Of a DNA stretch of 64,000 bases, positions 35,438 to 47,600 are shown piece after piece. Under the pieces are notes generated by a model, which saw only the letters and a list, made by a program, of their open reading frames with translations, was not told where the DNA came from and ran no database searches. The DNA comes from Pipra filicauda (lineage: Eukaryota; Chordata; Aves; Passeriformes; Pipridae). Position 1 is the stretch's first letter. Each line of letters opens with the position of its first letter. The DNA lies in NCBI RefSeq assembly GCF_003945595.2, contig NW_024104617.1:322095-386094 (forward strand), in the 5' to 3' direction. Position numbers and translations under genes: made by a program.

Positions 35438-35697
35438 AGCTGCCCTGCAAGTAAAGTATCTAAAAATCACCAAATTTTCTTGGTGGCCTCACAGAAAGCT
35501 AAAATAGAATGGCTGTGAAGTATCCAGCTAGACTGCCCCCCTTTCACTTACGAGCTCCAGAAAAGATTTTTTTCCTTTACCTGAGATAAAAAAAAACTAG
35601 AATGACATTGGAACTATAGGCTCCAATGAAGGTTGACAGAGCTTCCATCTCAGAAATTGAATTCTGCTTTGAACCAGGGTTCTTCAGGTTGTTCAGT

Positions 35698-35890
35698 AAA
35701 AAAAAAGGAAAAAAACCAAACCAAACTAAACAAAAAAAAACAACCAACCAAAAACAACAACAACAAAAAACAAACAAACAAAAACCACAAAAAACAAACA
35801 AACAAAAAAACCCAAAGCAAAACAAACAAACCAAACCAAACCAAAGAAAAAAATCCAACAACCAAAAAAAACCCACCACCAAAAAAAACA
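35698..35890 (+). repeat. A/C-rich (CAAA/CCAAA) low-complexity tract, about 190 bp
   Basis: This is almost entirely A and C with CAAA, CCAAA, AACAAC and CAAACAAA units. It opens long spurious frames on both strands (Lys/Asn/Gln-rich on +, Phe/Leu/Cys-rich on -) that should not be annotated as proteins. On the transcribed strand it is a G/T-rich (GTTT/GGTTT) tract. It is the longest of a series of similar tracts in the window. Confidence 0.93.
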
Positions 35891-38800
35891 GGGATGTTTT
35901 GGGCACACTGTCTACACTGTCTAGTCGAAATTATTTGTACATAATTTCTATTACATACCAGCACATCTAGGGATTTATTTTTTCCCCATTTCAAACCATT
36001 TTTTTTCAGTAATGCACAGCTTTATATTTAAAAATATGCTACCAGGAAGAAAAGTTATAACACAAAGTGTTCATGGCTTATAGAGAGGTTATACAAAATA
36101 TACCTTTATCAGCAACAAAAAGGAAAAAAATGAACTTCAGTTGTCTACTTTGGATTAATTTCTTCCCAGAGCACTCAAAAATATTAATCTTCAAACTTTG
36201 AACTGAGCTAGGCCTAAAGTCTCATTAAGAAATTGGTTAAGCCCATCTGACACTGTAACTTTCTATTCAGAGATAAGTAGTATGGGACTTTTAATTTGTT
36301 TCTTAATTATGCAAAATTCCAAGGACTCATTCTCACTCTGGAGAGGCGCAGGATTAGGAGAACCAAATTAGCAGGCAGCTGAGAATTCCTCTGGCTGCTC
36401 TCTTGTTCTATCAATGACCAATTCTAGATACAAATCTGTCACAGGACTGTCAAAAATAGCTTCAGAAACAGAACTGACCTAAAATCTCATTTTTGCAGTG
36501 GACCAAAAAAAAACCACAAAAAACCCCAAAAAACCAAAAACCAAAACCCAAAAAAACCCCTCAGTATTTTGTCTTAAAAGAACACTCACAAAAGATATGT
36601 TTCCTGTGGGGAAAAAAAATGATGGTTTGGTCAAAAAGTTAAAAAATGTTTGCAGCTAAGAAAGATGTTTTCAGTCCAAAATGTGCTGGTATGCCTCACA
36701 GGAGCTACCTTTCCCCTTGCGAGCAGGAGTTCCTGTGACAGACTCCTCCCATCCTCTCCAGGGATGGCACTGCGCCACCAAAGCTCCTTCAGGCTCATTA
36801 AAAAGAATCTGGAGTATAAAAACCCCTGCACAATAGCTTCCAGGAGACATGGCAGAGCTATTTTGAATACAAACACATTCAATCTTTGCATTTCCATGAA
36901 AAGTAGTTGAAAAACACTGACTAGTTTAGACTTTCCTGTATTCTTTTTGAACTCTACCAGGGAGCCTGAGAGACAGACTGAGCAATGACAGTCATACAAG
37001 GTTATATACATTAGGCTCAGCTGAAACAGTTCACTGAGAAATAAAAATAAGTAAGAGAAGTACAACAAGATCTATTAAATTTACGCTTCATATGATCCTA
37101 AGACCTATGATTCTATTCTGAAAATACAGAAGTGGTTGCAGGTTGCATATGCAAAAAAGGCACTTTAATCATATCTGAGCTGTCTGGTCCAGTAACCACA
37201 AAACACCCATCTGCTCCAGAGATTGTCTGCCTGTGCCTCACAATTTCTAAAAAGTAGAAAGCAAACAAAACCCAATTAAATATATTTAACTTGGGCTTTT
37301 TTATCTCATAATTTTAACTGCTATCCACTACCAGAAACTGATGACTCCAAACGAGATGATGTAAGTACTCTGAAACGTTATATTAGACTTTAATAAAAGC
37401 CCATACATTGAGACAGATAAGGAAAGAACATGCAGCATCATTCCTGTTTCTAGAAAAGGAAAACATCAGAGGGATTTGCAGAGACTTTAGTTAGCTGATG
37501 AAGAGTAAAAAGGCAATGCTGGAGGAACCAAAGCCGCGTTTGCTCAGACATGCTGGTGGTGCTGCTGCTGTAATCTCCAAGAAGAGTATGCCCTATATTT
37601 TCTCAAAGACTCTTAAAAGCATTCAAACATATTCTCAGTCATTGCAATATCCTGAAAACCCCACTTTACAGCTTTACTTCTATAAAGCCACAAAGCAGAT
37701 TTTATCTTTATTGTAGCTCCAAAATCCAGGTGCAACAAGCAACATCAGGTACAGCCCACACCTCACTGGTGCTTGAATCACAAGGACAAACTCCTGTCTT
37801 TAGGAGTGTTTAGATTTCTCGCCTGCAGAACTATGGATTCAACTGATATTTTGGAAAATGCTGCTCTAGATTTTAAGCATATTCAGTGAGAACAGGGTGC
37901 ACCAGGGTTGTTGCCCAGCCTCCAGAGGCAGCAGCATGGCCAGGGAGAAGCTTGCAGCAGCTCCCCAAATGTGCAACCAAGGCTCCAAGTCCTGTCCCTG
38001 AAACTAAAATCTTAAAGAGCAGAAGCCCTACATTCAAAGCATTTGAAAAGACATGTCTTTATCCACAGTCTCCAGAGGAAAGATAAACATAAACAAACTC
38101 AGAGGCAGACTGGAAACCTATTTTTAGATGAATGAAGAGCACAAAAGCTTTCCAACGTTCTCTTCTTACCCCCTCTTCTATTTCTTCTCCTCCCCTTATC
38201 CCCTGTATGCTTTGGCTGCTGACTGCCAAATGCTCTCTGCTCCTATTTAAAATTTTTAATGGCAATCTAGCAGACATCCCCAATCCAATTATTTTAATCT
38301 GTCTGTGTTAAGTGGCCAGAGCAGCTGTTCACCTCCTCTTATTGACATTATTAATACTGTAATTAAAATATATGTTAGTCAGCTGAAAGATCCACATAAA
38401 CCTATTTAAATTTTACTTTTCATTATTGATTGAGTAAAGTGCTTAGTGAAAAAAGAAGGAACCAAGAGTGTGGGCTTTGCTCTTGCTAAAAAAAGGCATG
38501 TAGGCACAGGAAGTTAAAGAGCTTTCGCTGCAATATCCTTGGTTTCAGACACGTATATTACTTTTGAACTTTTATCAAACTCCACTAACATCAAAATATC
38601 ACAGCATTTCAGCTTACTATTAAAGATTTCCAGTAACACACAGGTCTACAGAGCAGATTAATTGATTAGTTTTGAGGTTTATGAGGTTTAAAGAGTTCTT
38701 TTCTACATTATGCCTTCCAATGACCTAAATAAGATTATTTGATACAGGTCATTAATAATCACAAAGAGTATTCAAGGGAAACTCAAGCCATAAACCCATA

Positions 38801-41800
38801 TTTTGAAACAAGAGGAATTATACACTTAAGTATCATTGCAACGTGCTTCTAACAGGCTGCGGATGTGCTTTAGTTGATCGCCTTAGACATGCTCTTTGTT
38901 CTTCAGATCCCCAGGGATCCCCTACAGGAGCTTCTGCACTAAAGGGGAGAGTCTACCACATCCCAACCTCTTTCAGAAGTTACACTCACTTTAATGTAAT
39001 TACACATAACTACTCACGTAAGAGTCCAGCTCTTCAGAGATGTCATTCAGAGACGTCCTGGCAAAGCAGCAGGACTTCAACAGCTTAGTTGCACTGTGAC
39101 AGTTTCCAATAGCTGAAGCTGTTGCTATTTGTTCAGAACCAGAGCAGGACAGAAAAAAACTGATATAAATAAGGCTTTTTAAGAGCCTTTACTCAGGTCT
39201 GAAGAATTCAACAGCTGCATCCCATTCAAAAAATGGAACAGAATAAATATCCTCAGCTACAAGAATGACTTCCAGGGGCCAAGCTGAAAATTGGGTACAT
39301 TTCTAAAAGACAACGTTGATTTTAAAGGCATTTGCAACACTTTCATGGTATTTTTACAAGTTAACTCTGTGGTATTTTGGTATTTGCTTTAAAGCCTTAT
39401 CTCCAGGAGGTACATGGAAGTCCAGGCACATCTCATTTATGTATTTACATAAGGAATACATAAAACTCGAGTTGTTGCAGAGAGAAGCCTGAAGGTATGC
39501 TCTCTGTACTTTTGCAAAGTGAGAACCTGAGAAAAGAAACTCAAATGTATTTTTTAATTCTGTCTGATGATTTTAAAGCCATTTTCATTATTCTGCTTTT
39601 CTCAGGATCCAGGTGATCCTTCCTTTGAAACGTGCAGCTACAATTCCTGGCATTAGGAAAACCACTGGCAGCTGCCTGAGCTGCTCCTTCCAAAGGGGTA
39701 AATGGGCTGTGGCAGGAGGGAGCCAGCACGTTTCTGCTGGTGGCAGACATCTAGGATAACACTTCCTGACTGCTCTCACCCCTGTCTGAACTTCTGCATT
39801 TGAGTTCCCAGTTATCCACACAATGCAAATTGTATTTCCTCCTAGTAGAGCTCTGAGTCATACAGAAGCATTTGGTATCTCACCGGACTGAGAACTGATG
39901 AAATATGTGAACCTAGCTGATGAAGTTATATACACTATATACAAGAGGTGTTTTGGTAAAGATGGATACAACTAGTCAATAATGCTTGCAGATGGAAACT
40001 GAAGGAACAATAAAAAACAAAGCATCTGTTAAATGTATAACTTTGTGTTTATTATTCCACAGAAGGCTACTTCCCTTACACTTCTCCATTCAAACCCTCC
40101 ACTGAATAAACATTAAACATGTTTGTCCTCTATGACTTTTCACACAGCACAGAATAAATAAAAGAATATATTACTAGTGTTATTACTTTTATCATCATTA
40201 TTATTACCCATACATAATTCATTACAGAATGAACTGGCTTATCCTTGAGGAATCCCTCAGACTTTTGAAATTTCACCCTTTCCATTTGACAGAGAAATTA
40301 AAGCTGGTAATGACAAAAGTGAAGGCTAATTATGGATGTTTCAACTGCTGACACATCAGCTGTGGGGCAGACCAGACCTACAGTGGGATTGCTTTTGAAA
40401 TACTGCCATCTCTATCTAACTAGACATTTTAAGTGTCACTTCGAAACAGCAGTGAGAAACAGGAACTTTTGGGGAAGCAATTAATTTCATTTGGTTTACA
40501 CAGATAAGAATGAAACTCCAGAAATACCTTTTTCCCCACTCCTCCCATGCAGGGAGGGAATGCACAGTGCCCAGAAGTATATGCCTACACTGTGGCTAAA
40601 CAGCAAACATACAGTAAACGAACTGAATTCCCTTCTTACATACCATTTTCCCTTGTTGCTAAGCACTGAGTTTCCTCCAAGTTCTGACCTTTGCTAGTAA
40701 GGCAGCAGATGAAGATGCTTATCCATGGCCATCTCCACAGCTGCTTGATAAAACATGGGATTTTGTGGCAAACTTGCCAACGAGTTTCCCAAGGCTGACC
40801 ATTTGTTCAGCTACAGCCCCTCCTGCAGTCCTCTAAAAGAAGTCAGACAACCACAGCCTTCAAGGCACTGACTCATCCTTGCAGAGTCCAGACCATGGAC
40901 ACGAAGCTGCAGACCTTGCAGTGTCCAGAAAACAGCTCGAGGCTATAGTTCATTTTATTACTTTCATGTCCAACAGTGAAAATGGAAGCTGCAGATGAAC
41001 CTGACATTGCTTAGCTCGTTGCCTGCTGTAATTCCCCGAAGTCCAATTAGCATTTATAGCTATGGGGCTGGGTGGAGCATCCCTGGGAAGAAGGAGATCA
41101 CAGGCTGCATTCTTCAGCTGCTGCAAGAGTCTTTTCCCCTAGGAACTGGGCATACACTGTGCTATTATGAAAAAAACAACAGTCGGTCACAGTTTTCAGT
41201 TACACTACTACTACTGGTTTTCAACTGATTTGGTGGCAACCTCCAAAAGAACAACTTCCAGCAGTACAAAAATTCATCCCGAAAATCAGCCCAGTGAGTT
41301 CTGCTACGGAGGATGTGAACTCTTAACAAAAATGAACTATAGTACAGATAATTAAATATCAGATGAAGCAATAATGTACTCATCATGAATTCTGATGCAC
41401 AGTGGTGTAATATAACTAATAAAAAGTATTATAAACCAATACAAATTAATAATGCCTTAAACTACTCTGCCCTTTATTGTCTTCACTCAAAAAAAACATC
41501 TGTAGCTTACAACAGGAAAAGAGTGAAAACTCTTTCAAGTCCATTAGGGACTTGCTATTGCCAGTCTGTTCTGCACAGGAGGCATTCAGGCTACCAGGGA
41601 CTACACAAGGTAGCATGCAACAGAGAAACACAAAGAGCATCCACAGATTGCAATGATATGGTTAATACTGTCTTCCTCTCTCGTCTTTTCCAAAAGGCTA
41701 AAACTGCCTTCTATCTGAAAGCAAACCAGAAGACAATAGTACAAATACCATCCATGGTTCACACTTGCAAGAGTACTCTGTTTAAAATCAAATAATCTCC

Positions 41801-44380
41801 TAAACGGCTTTCCAAAAAAAGATCCTTTTTTTTCTACTAGTTAATAATTACAAAAGAATTTTCTCAAATTTATTGATGGTGGGAAAGAGAAGTGCAGTTA
41901 GAATGTTATTTTCTTGTAGAGAACCGAAATAACATTTTTTCCAGATTTCCACAGAGATGTTCAGTGGAAAAATGCCCAGTATCCTGAAACACTTCTCTCT
42001 GGAAATTAATTTCACTCTTTCCTTCCCATATAGTCTTTTATGGATGTGCTGAAAAGCACACAATAAAACAATACACAGCCTTTAAAAACACACTGAAATA
42101 TTCATTTCTGATATCTGAAATGTCTAGCTGTGAGTTTATTATACAGTATTACAACTTGATAAAGATTTTCTACCAATCTAGAAAGTCTTTTTTAAATATT
42201 GCTTCCTGCCTTTGCACCTGATGAGAATCAGCAAGTTCTATTTGGATTAGTTATTTTACATAAATAGGTGCATAACAAAGAGAGGACTGAACTTTTGTAT
42301 CTAAACCTTAAGCTCTAAGGTAAGATGCCAACTATTCAAGCATGTCTGCCCATCTCAAGTTCTCATTTATTTTCAATTCTTCTGGTAGTTACAGAAGTAA
42401 TTTCATAGAGTCATCCATCACATCCTCCTGATGAAGATATCTTTACAAAACATGCCTACTTGTATTTTTCACTGTACCATGGGTGAGAGGATAAGAAGCA
42501 TTGCAGAATGTGCAAGATGAACTGTTTTTTAAAACTTTAGATTACCCAGACAAAAACTTTCTCAGAAACGTAGGAGAGAAAGAGCGCAGGATAGGGTAGA
42601 AAGAAGAGGGAAGAGGAACTGACCCAACTCATTCATCTCACTTCCAAAGGAGGTAATCATTTCAATCCTATCACCTCAACAACGAATTTAAGTTTGCCTT
42701 GCCTTTTGACATAGGAACTAATATGGGATAAGTGTTCCTGAACTCAGCCATGAGCCATCCCTCCCACCACATTGTCACTATCCCTGCCAAGAGACAGAGG
42801 GCTCCTCTCCAGAGGGGAGAGCTGACAGAGGTGGGTCTGCAGCCACAGCCTTCAGCTCAGCGTCCTTCCCCCTAAAAGCACTCACCTCCACCGCTGAGAC
42901 TCAGCCGTGAGCTGAGGGGAAAGTCCTGAAGACATACAGTCAACTTCAGTTGGCACCAGTTTAGGTTTCTAACATGTTCGCCTATTCTTCTTCAGAGCTT
43001 TTCTCTAGTCCTATTGCTTTGTGGTAACTACTCCCCCTCCTGCCCTTCAGCCCCGCAGGACTACCAGAAAAGGAAAACAACTGCTGTACAATACAGAGGC
43101 AAAAGACAAACTAAACAGCTATTAACATCACAAAAGAATACAACAACAAATCAGAGGGATGAGGAAGGAAAAGGACTGTCATTTATCTTCTGCTTAATGC
43201 CTCTTCTGTATTACAGCACCTACAGTATTTCAGAAGCAGTATGATTTTAAAGACAACTACCCTTTGTAAACTGTGTTCCCTGTTTATCCATCTGTGATGA
43301 ATTATTTGAGGCCAACTCTAGAGAATGACAGCCCAAGTTACATCCCACTGGCCAGGCTGTGCCCCGAGGGATGACTCTGTCCTGCTCCCTAACACTTCTG
43401 TCATCGAATACCACAGCCTCTCAGCAGACAACTGTTTTGCTGTCTAATGTAGCCCCTCTTCTAGACAACACCATGGATTGCCTTTGCAATGCCTAGAATA
43501 AAAAAAAATATATTAAAAACAAAAATTCATTTGCCCTTACTGAAATATGATGCACAAAAAGCATTTGATAGTCTACTGATCTGTGTACCTACAGCTGCCT
43601 AGATTTACATTATGCTGGCATAAAATCAATGCAATTATGCGTGAAATAAATACAGGACCCTTTTTTCTTAACAAAATGCTTGAAAGGTCAGCTTGTAGTA
43701 CAGCGCTGTTGAAGAAAACATTATTAATCAGGATGTTACCTCGTGTTTTTATTTGAGTATCGTTTCATAATTTAGGATCCACATTTTGAATGCAAAAAAT
43801 TATACTGTTTTTTTCCTACTGACCTTACCACCAGATTTGCACATTCCAGTTTGAATTAATAAGGCCATTAAATCACTTAGCATTTGTCTTCATGTAAACA
43901 GTAAGAATCTGGTCCTCCACTCTCAGTCACATAACACACCTCACAGACTTTTCTTTGTATATGAGGTATTCTCTGTATAAAGAGATGCATTCTGCATAGA
44001 AGATAAACTCCAAACAGCAGACGTTTACCTTGCCAATAGTAGTGTTACTATCTAAAGCCAAGGATGGGAGAATTTATTGGCTTTGCTGACAGTCACCATA
44101 GATTTTAAAACTCCACAAGCCAAGAAACATTCATCTAAGTCATCTTGTGGGTTTTGTGTTGTGTTGAATTTAGACCTGTTTTCTAAATCTTGGAGTCTGC
44201 CTCACCAGTAAAACAACCCAGGGGAAACCAGTGCAGCACACAGATACAGCTGGAGCCCCACAGAAGCTGTAAGGATATCGACACAAAACATGGAAGAAGA
44301 TATTTGTGGGTTTGCATTGCAGATACGGGTATGCATGCGTTGGCAGTTTAAGAGAAAAATACCACATATTAAGAACAATT
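35891..44380. other. Intron 1 stretch without a recognised gene
   Basis: AT-rich unique-looking DNA. The frames of 145 codons (36631-37068, minus) and 136 codons (41385-41795, plus) have no recognised similarity or motif and look fortuitous. A patch at about 38250-38430 is dense in TAAT/ATTA cores and is treated as a finding. Confidence 0.6.
36508..36561 (+). repeat. A/C-rich low-complexity tract
   Basis: CCAAAA, CCACAAAA and CCCAAAA units without G or T for about 50 bp on the + strand. Same type as the tract 600 bp to the left. Confidence 0.85.
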
Positions 44381-44426
44381 TATTAACAAAACAGTAATAA
44401 CAGTATTAACAAAACAGTAATAACAC
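44381..44426 (+). repeat. Two-copy 23-bp tandem duplication
   Basis: The unit tattaacaaaacagtaataa plus three bases at 44381-44403 is repeated at 44404-44426 with one difference at the last base. This is recent local duplication. Confidence 0.9.
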
Positions 44427-44590
44427 TCAGTTGTTCTGGGTTAAGAGGTAGGAAAAAAAAAGCTATTAGAAGAATGAGGACTTTGTAGCTTTCTCCTGTG
44501 TCCCCCATTTCCCACTCAGGCTGAGTTCCTTTATGCCTCTATGTGCTTGAGCAGCCCACAAAATTCCCACTTTGTCCAGCTGATGAATTA

Positions 44591-44639
44591 GCAAACAAAA
44601 CTAAAACAAATAAACAAAAAAAACTAACAAAAAACTCCA
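44591..44639 (+). repeat. A/C-rich low-complexity tract
   Basis: AACAAAACTAAAACAAATAA followed by further CAAA units. Same A-rich orientation as the other tracts in this gene. Confidence 0.75.
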
Positions 44640-47600
44640 CCTACTGAAACTTGTAACATGCTGTAACAATCAATTACCTGTTTTAATCTGCTGTATATTT
44701 AACAAGTTTCCATATAAAGGTATGTAACCTACCAAAAGGGCCTAAACATAAAGAAAGCTATGCAGGATACAATTACACGGCCTTTTATAAGGTGGAGTGC
44801 TTTCCAGTGAGCTAAGAGCGAACCTCACCTTGCTAATTCTACTGTGATAGCAAATATTCCTGACTGGTCTTGTTTGTATGGCACTACGCTCTGAAGATTT
44901 TTATGAAGGTTTCTCAGTGTTGGTGGAGACAGACCCCACTGTCCCCAGAGGAGGTTGTAGAGGCTGAGAGAAGCTGGCTTTAGTCACGGGGTGGATTGCA
45001 GTGGTCACAGAGGAGCCAGCCCTGACTGGAGAGCAAGCACAGCTTCATGTACATCAATGACAGATGCTTATATTTTATAAATATTTATCAGAAAGTGTGT
45101 TACTTTGTCCCTACACTTGGGGGGACACACCATGGTGCCTGCCCCACTCAGATAGTGCTGACAGAGAAGCTGCAGCGTCTTACCTAGGCTCCCATCTGAT
45201 CCATCCACCCAGGTTTCTCTGCAGGGAGGGGGCTGGTGCATGGCCAAACCATGCCCCAGAATCCACATGAGGGAGTCAAGATGTGCCCTTGGTCTGCTAG
45301 TACAGCTGCAGCCTTCAGCAGCTATGCATGCACAGGGGAAAGACACAGAACCCTATGGCCAAGGAGCTTGTACGTGACCAACCTTATGCAGTTAAACAAG
45401 TGACAACACATCAACAGCAATGCAATTACTACCTGTGTTAGCAGCTAAGGAAAGACACCATGTGCTAGCTTATGAACACGATGGAAGTTAAAATGAATGT
45501 ATTTACAAAGCGTTTTTCCAGTCAAAGAGTGCACATGTGGTTAGCTAACTTAGCTCTGCCATCTGCTAAGCTTCAGCAGCCCCGGGATGCTCCCCATACC
45601 GTGGTTTATCACTGCTGACACAGACAGTTGACCAAACGGTTCTCTTGCTCAGGGCTTAGGCTGAAGAGCTGTGTTGTCGTGTGATTTCAATTTAGGATGG
45701 AGAAAACCACAAACCCATAACCAAAGGCTGAAATGTATACTGGCAAACTACACGTGTCTGGGTTCGTGCGCTGGCAGTGACCCAGCTGGCAGGGAACAGC
45801 CTTAATGCACACTATTAAACTGCCTCCCCCTGCAGAGCGGCCACGTCGAAATGGTCTGTCAGAAATAACTCCCGGCCCGTGGTAACTATATGCCAACAGC
45901 ACAGATGATTAAATCCCAGCACCAGAGGATGCTCCCTGACATGGCTCACATGGCTGTGTAGACACAGCCCAAGAAATCAGAGCAGGAGGCAGAAAGGCAG
46001 CACCTGCAGTCAGGGCACTGAGGTATCTCTAAGAAAGTTACTCATGCTCTGCAATATGCCCTAAGCAAGAGAAGATATGAAGCTGTACTGTCAAGAGTAA
46101 GGCAAGAGGGGAGAGAGAGAGAAGCATATCCTTGGTTTACTTCTCCTTTCATGGTTGTGCTAGACCTGTGCTGCCTACTGCCTCACCTTCAGAATGCAAA
46201 TGATAAAGAGATTCCGGCCCATGATTGAGCAGGTCAGTTCTTCAAACCTGCACAAAAAAAGTAATACTACATTCTGTGATTTATTTTTCCTGCCCAAGCT
46301 ATATGAAATATTTGTTGTAAGAGTGACATAAGTTGTGTGTATACTAAGAAGTTTTAACTAACTACAAGAAATAACCAACACTATCATTAACATCAGTGCT
46401 ACACATTAATTAACATTTTGCCCATATTAGGATAGTCTTTCCAAGGTACTCTCAGTCCTACTGACAGGATCACACTACTCTTAAAGCAGCACCAAGTTTC
46501 ACCTGAGCCTCAACTAGATTCAGATCAAGTGACAGAAAATTCAGCGTACCCCCAGTCAGGCCGATTCATACGTTTGTTATCATTTGATGCTGTTTTCTAC
46601 AAAGTGGACACTGGGATTGCTTCTCTGAAATTACATAGGAAGTTGTACACTCCAGTTAACAAAGAGAGCTGAAGCTATTAGTATTATTTTCAGACAGTAG
46701 TAAGTACTTTCACCTACTCGCCAACCCACACCACATTCAGTGGGACCTTGTATACAAGCAGTTAAGCACAAGATGACGTGTCCTGTTCGATGACAGCCAA
46801 ATCAGTAAATCTTTGAAAATACAAACGATATTTTTCCTTTGGCCACCCTGTTGTATTTGACTTGCAACAAATTTGACTGCTGGCAGTCTTTAGCTCTGCA
46901 AGAGCTTAGTAACAGTGCTGTCTTCATTTCACATTTTAAACCAGATTTGTCAGTTCAGTATATTTTTTTCCTATTTTTACTCCTGCACAATTCTTCAGAT
47001 TGCAGAACAAAAACAAAACAAAACAAACCCACGAAGGACTAATTAGTTCTGACACAGTGGGTTCCCCGATGGTTGCAGTTTCCCAGTTCCTAAGAAGAGA
47101 TCCCACTGTCTCCAAGCCCCCCTTTCTTGTTCTCCTGGGACAAGAGAACAGTTTGACATTTTCCTCAGTTTTGGAAAGGCAAATGAAATAAGAAGACCTA
47201 TGATCTATCAGATTTATTTTCCTACTTTGAGAAGCCTAAGCTGTTGCAGCCTATTAATCTTTTCCTTTTAGCCCAGAGAAAATGATCTTTCCAAAGGAAA
47301 GGAGCTATTCCCTCCACTCTTTGGCAGGATAGCAGGTGATCCCATTACTCCTTGAGAAGCAATAGCAGAAAGGATATTCTCCCCTCCATAATAAAACACT
47401 AACAGTCTCTGTGCAAATTGAGCAGAGTAGAGCAGGAAGTTCAGGCAGCACAAGGATTTTCTTTAGATTTTAGTTGTTCCAGCTAAAGAGGTACTTGTCA
47501 TTTCCCTGTCTGAGCATTTTTCACTCCATTTTACTTCAGCTAATGACTATCCAACCAAACTACTGTTCATCTTTCTTCTCCCACTTAATGAAGAATATTA

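Noticed and set aside
35577..35994. Long frames on both strands across the A/C-rich tract
   Set aside because: Products are Lys/Asn/Gln or Phe/Leu/Cys homopolymer-like and come from a low-complexity repeat.
36631..37068. 145-codon minus-strand open frame
   Set aside because: Hydrophobic, low-information composition, no motif or splice context. A frame of this length is expected by chance in AT-rich intron of this size.
41385..41795. 136-codon plus-strand open frame
   Set aside because: No recognisable family, no Kozak context of note, and no CpG or GC change at its borders.
45173..45183. Minus-strand donor-like CTAG/GTAAGA
   Set aside because: No coding similarity upstream on that strand and no phase check possible.
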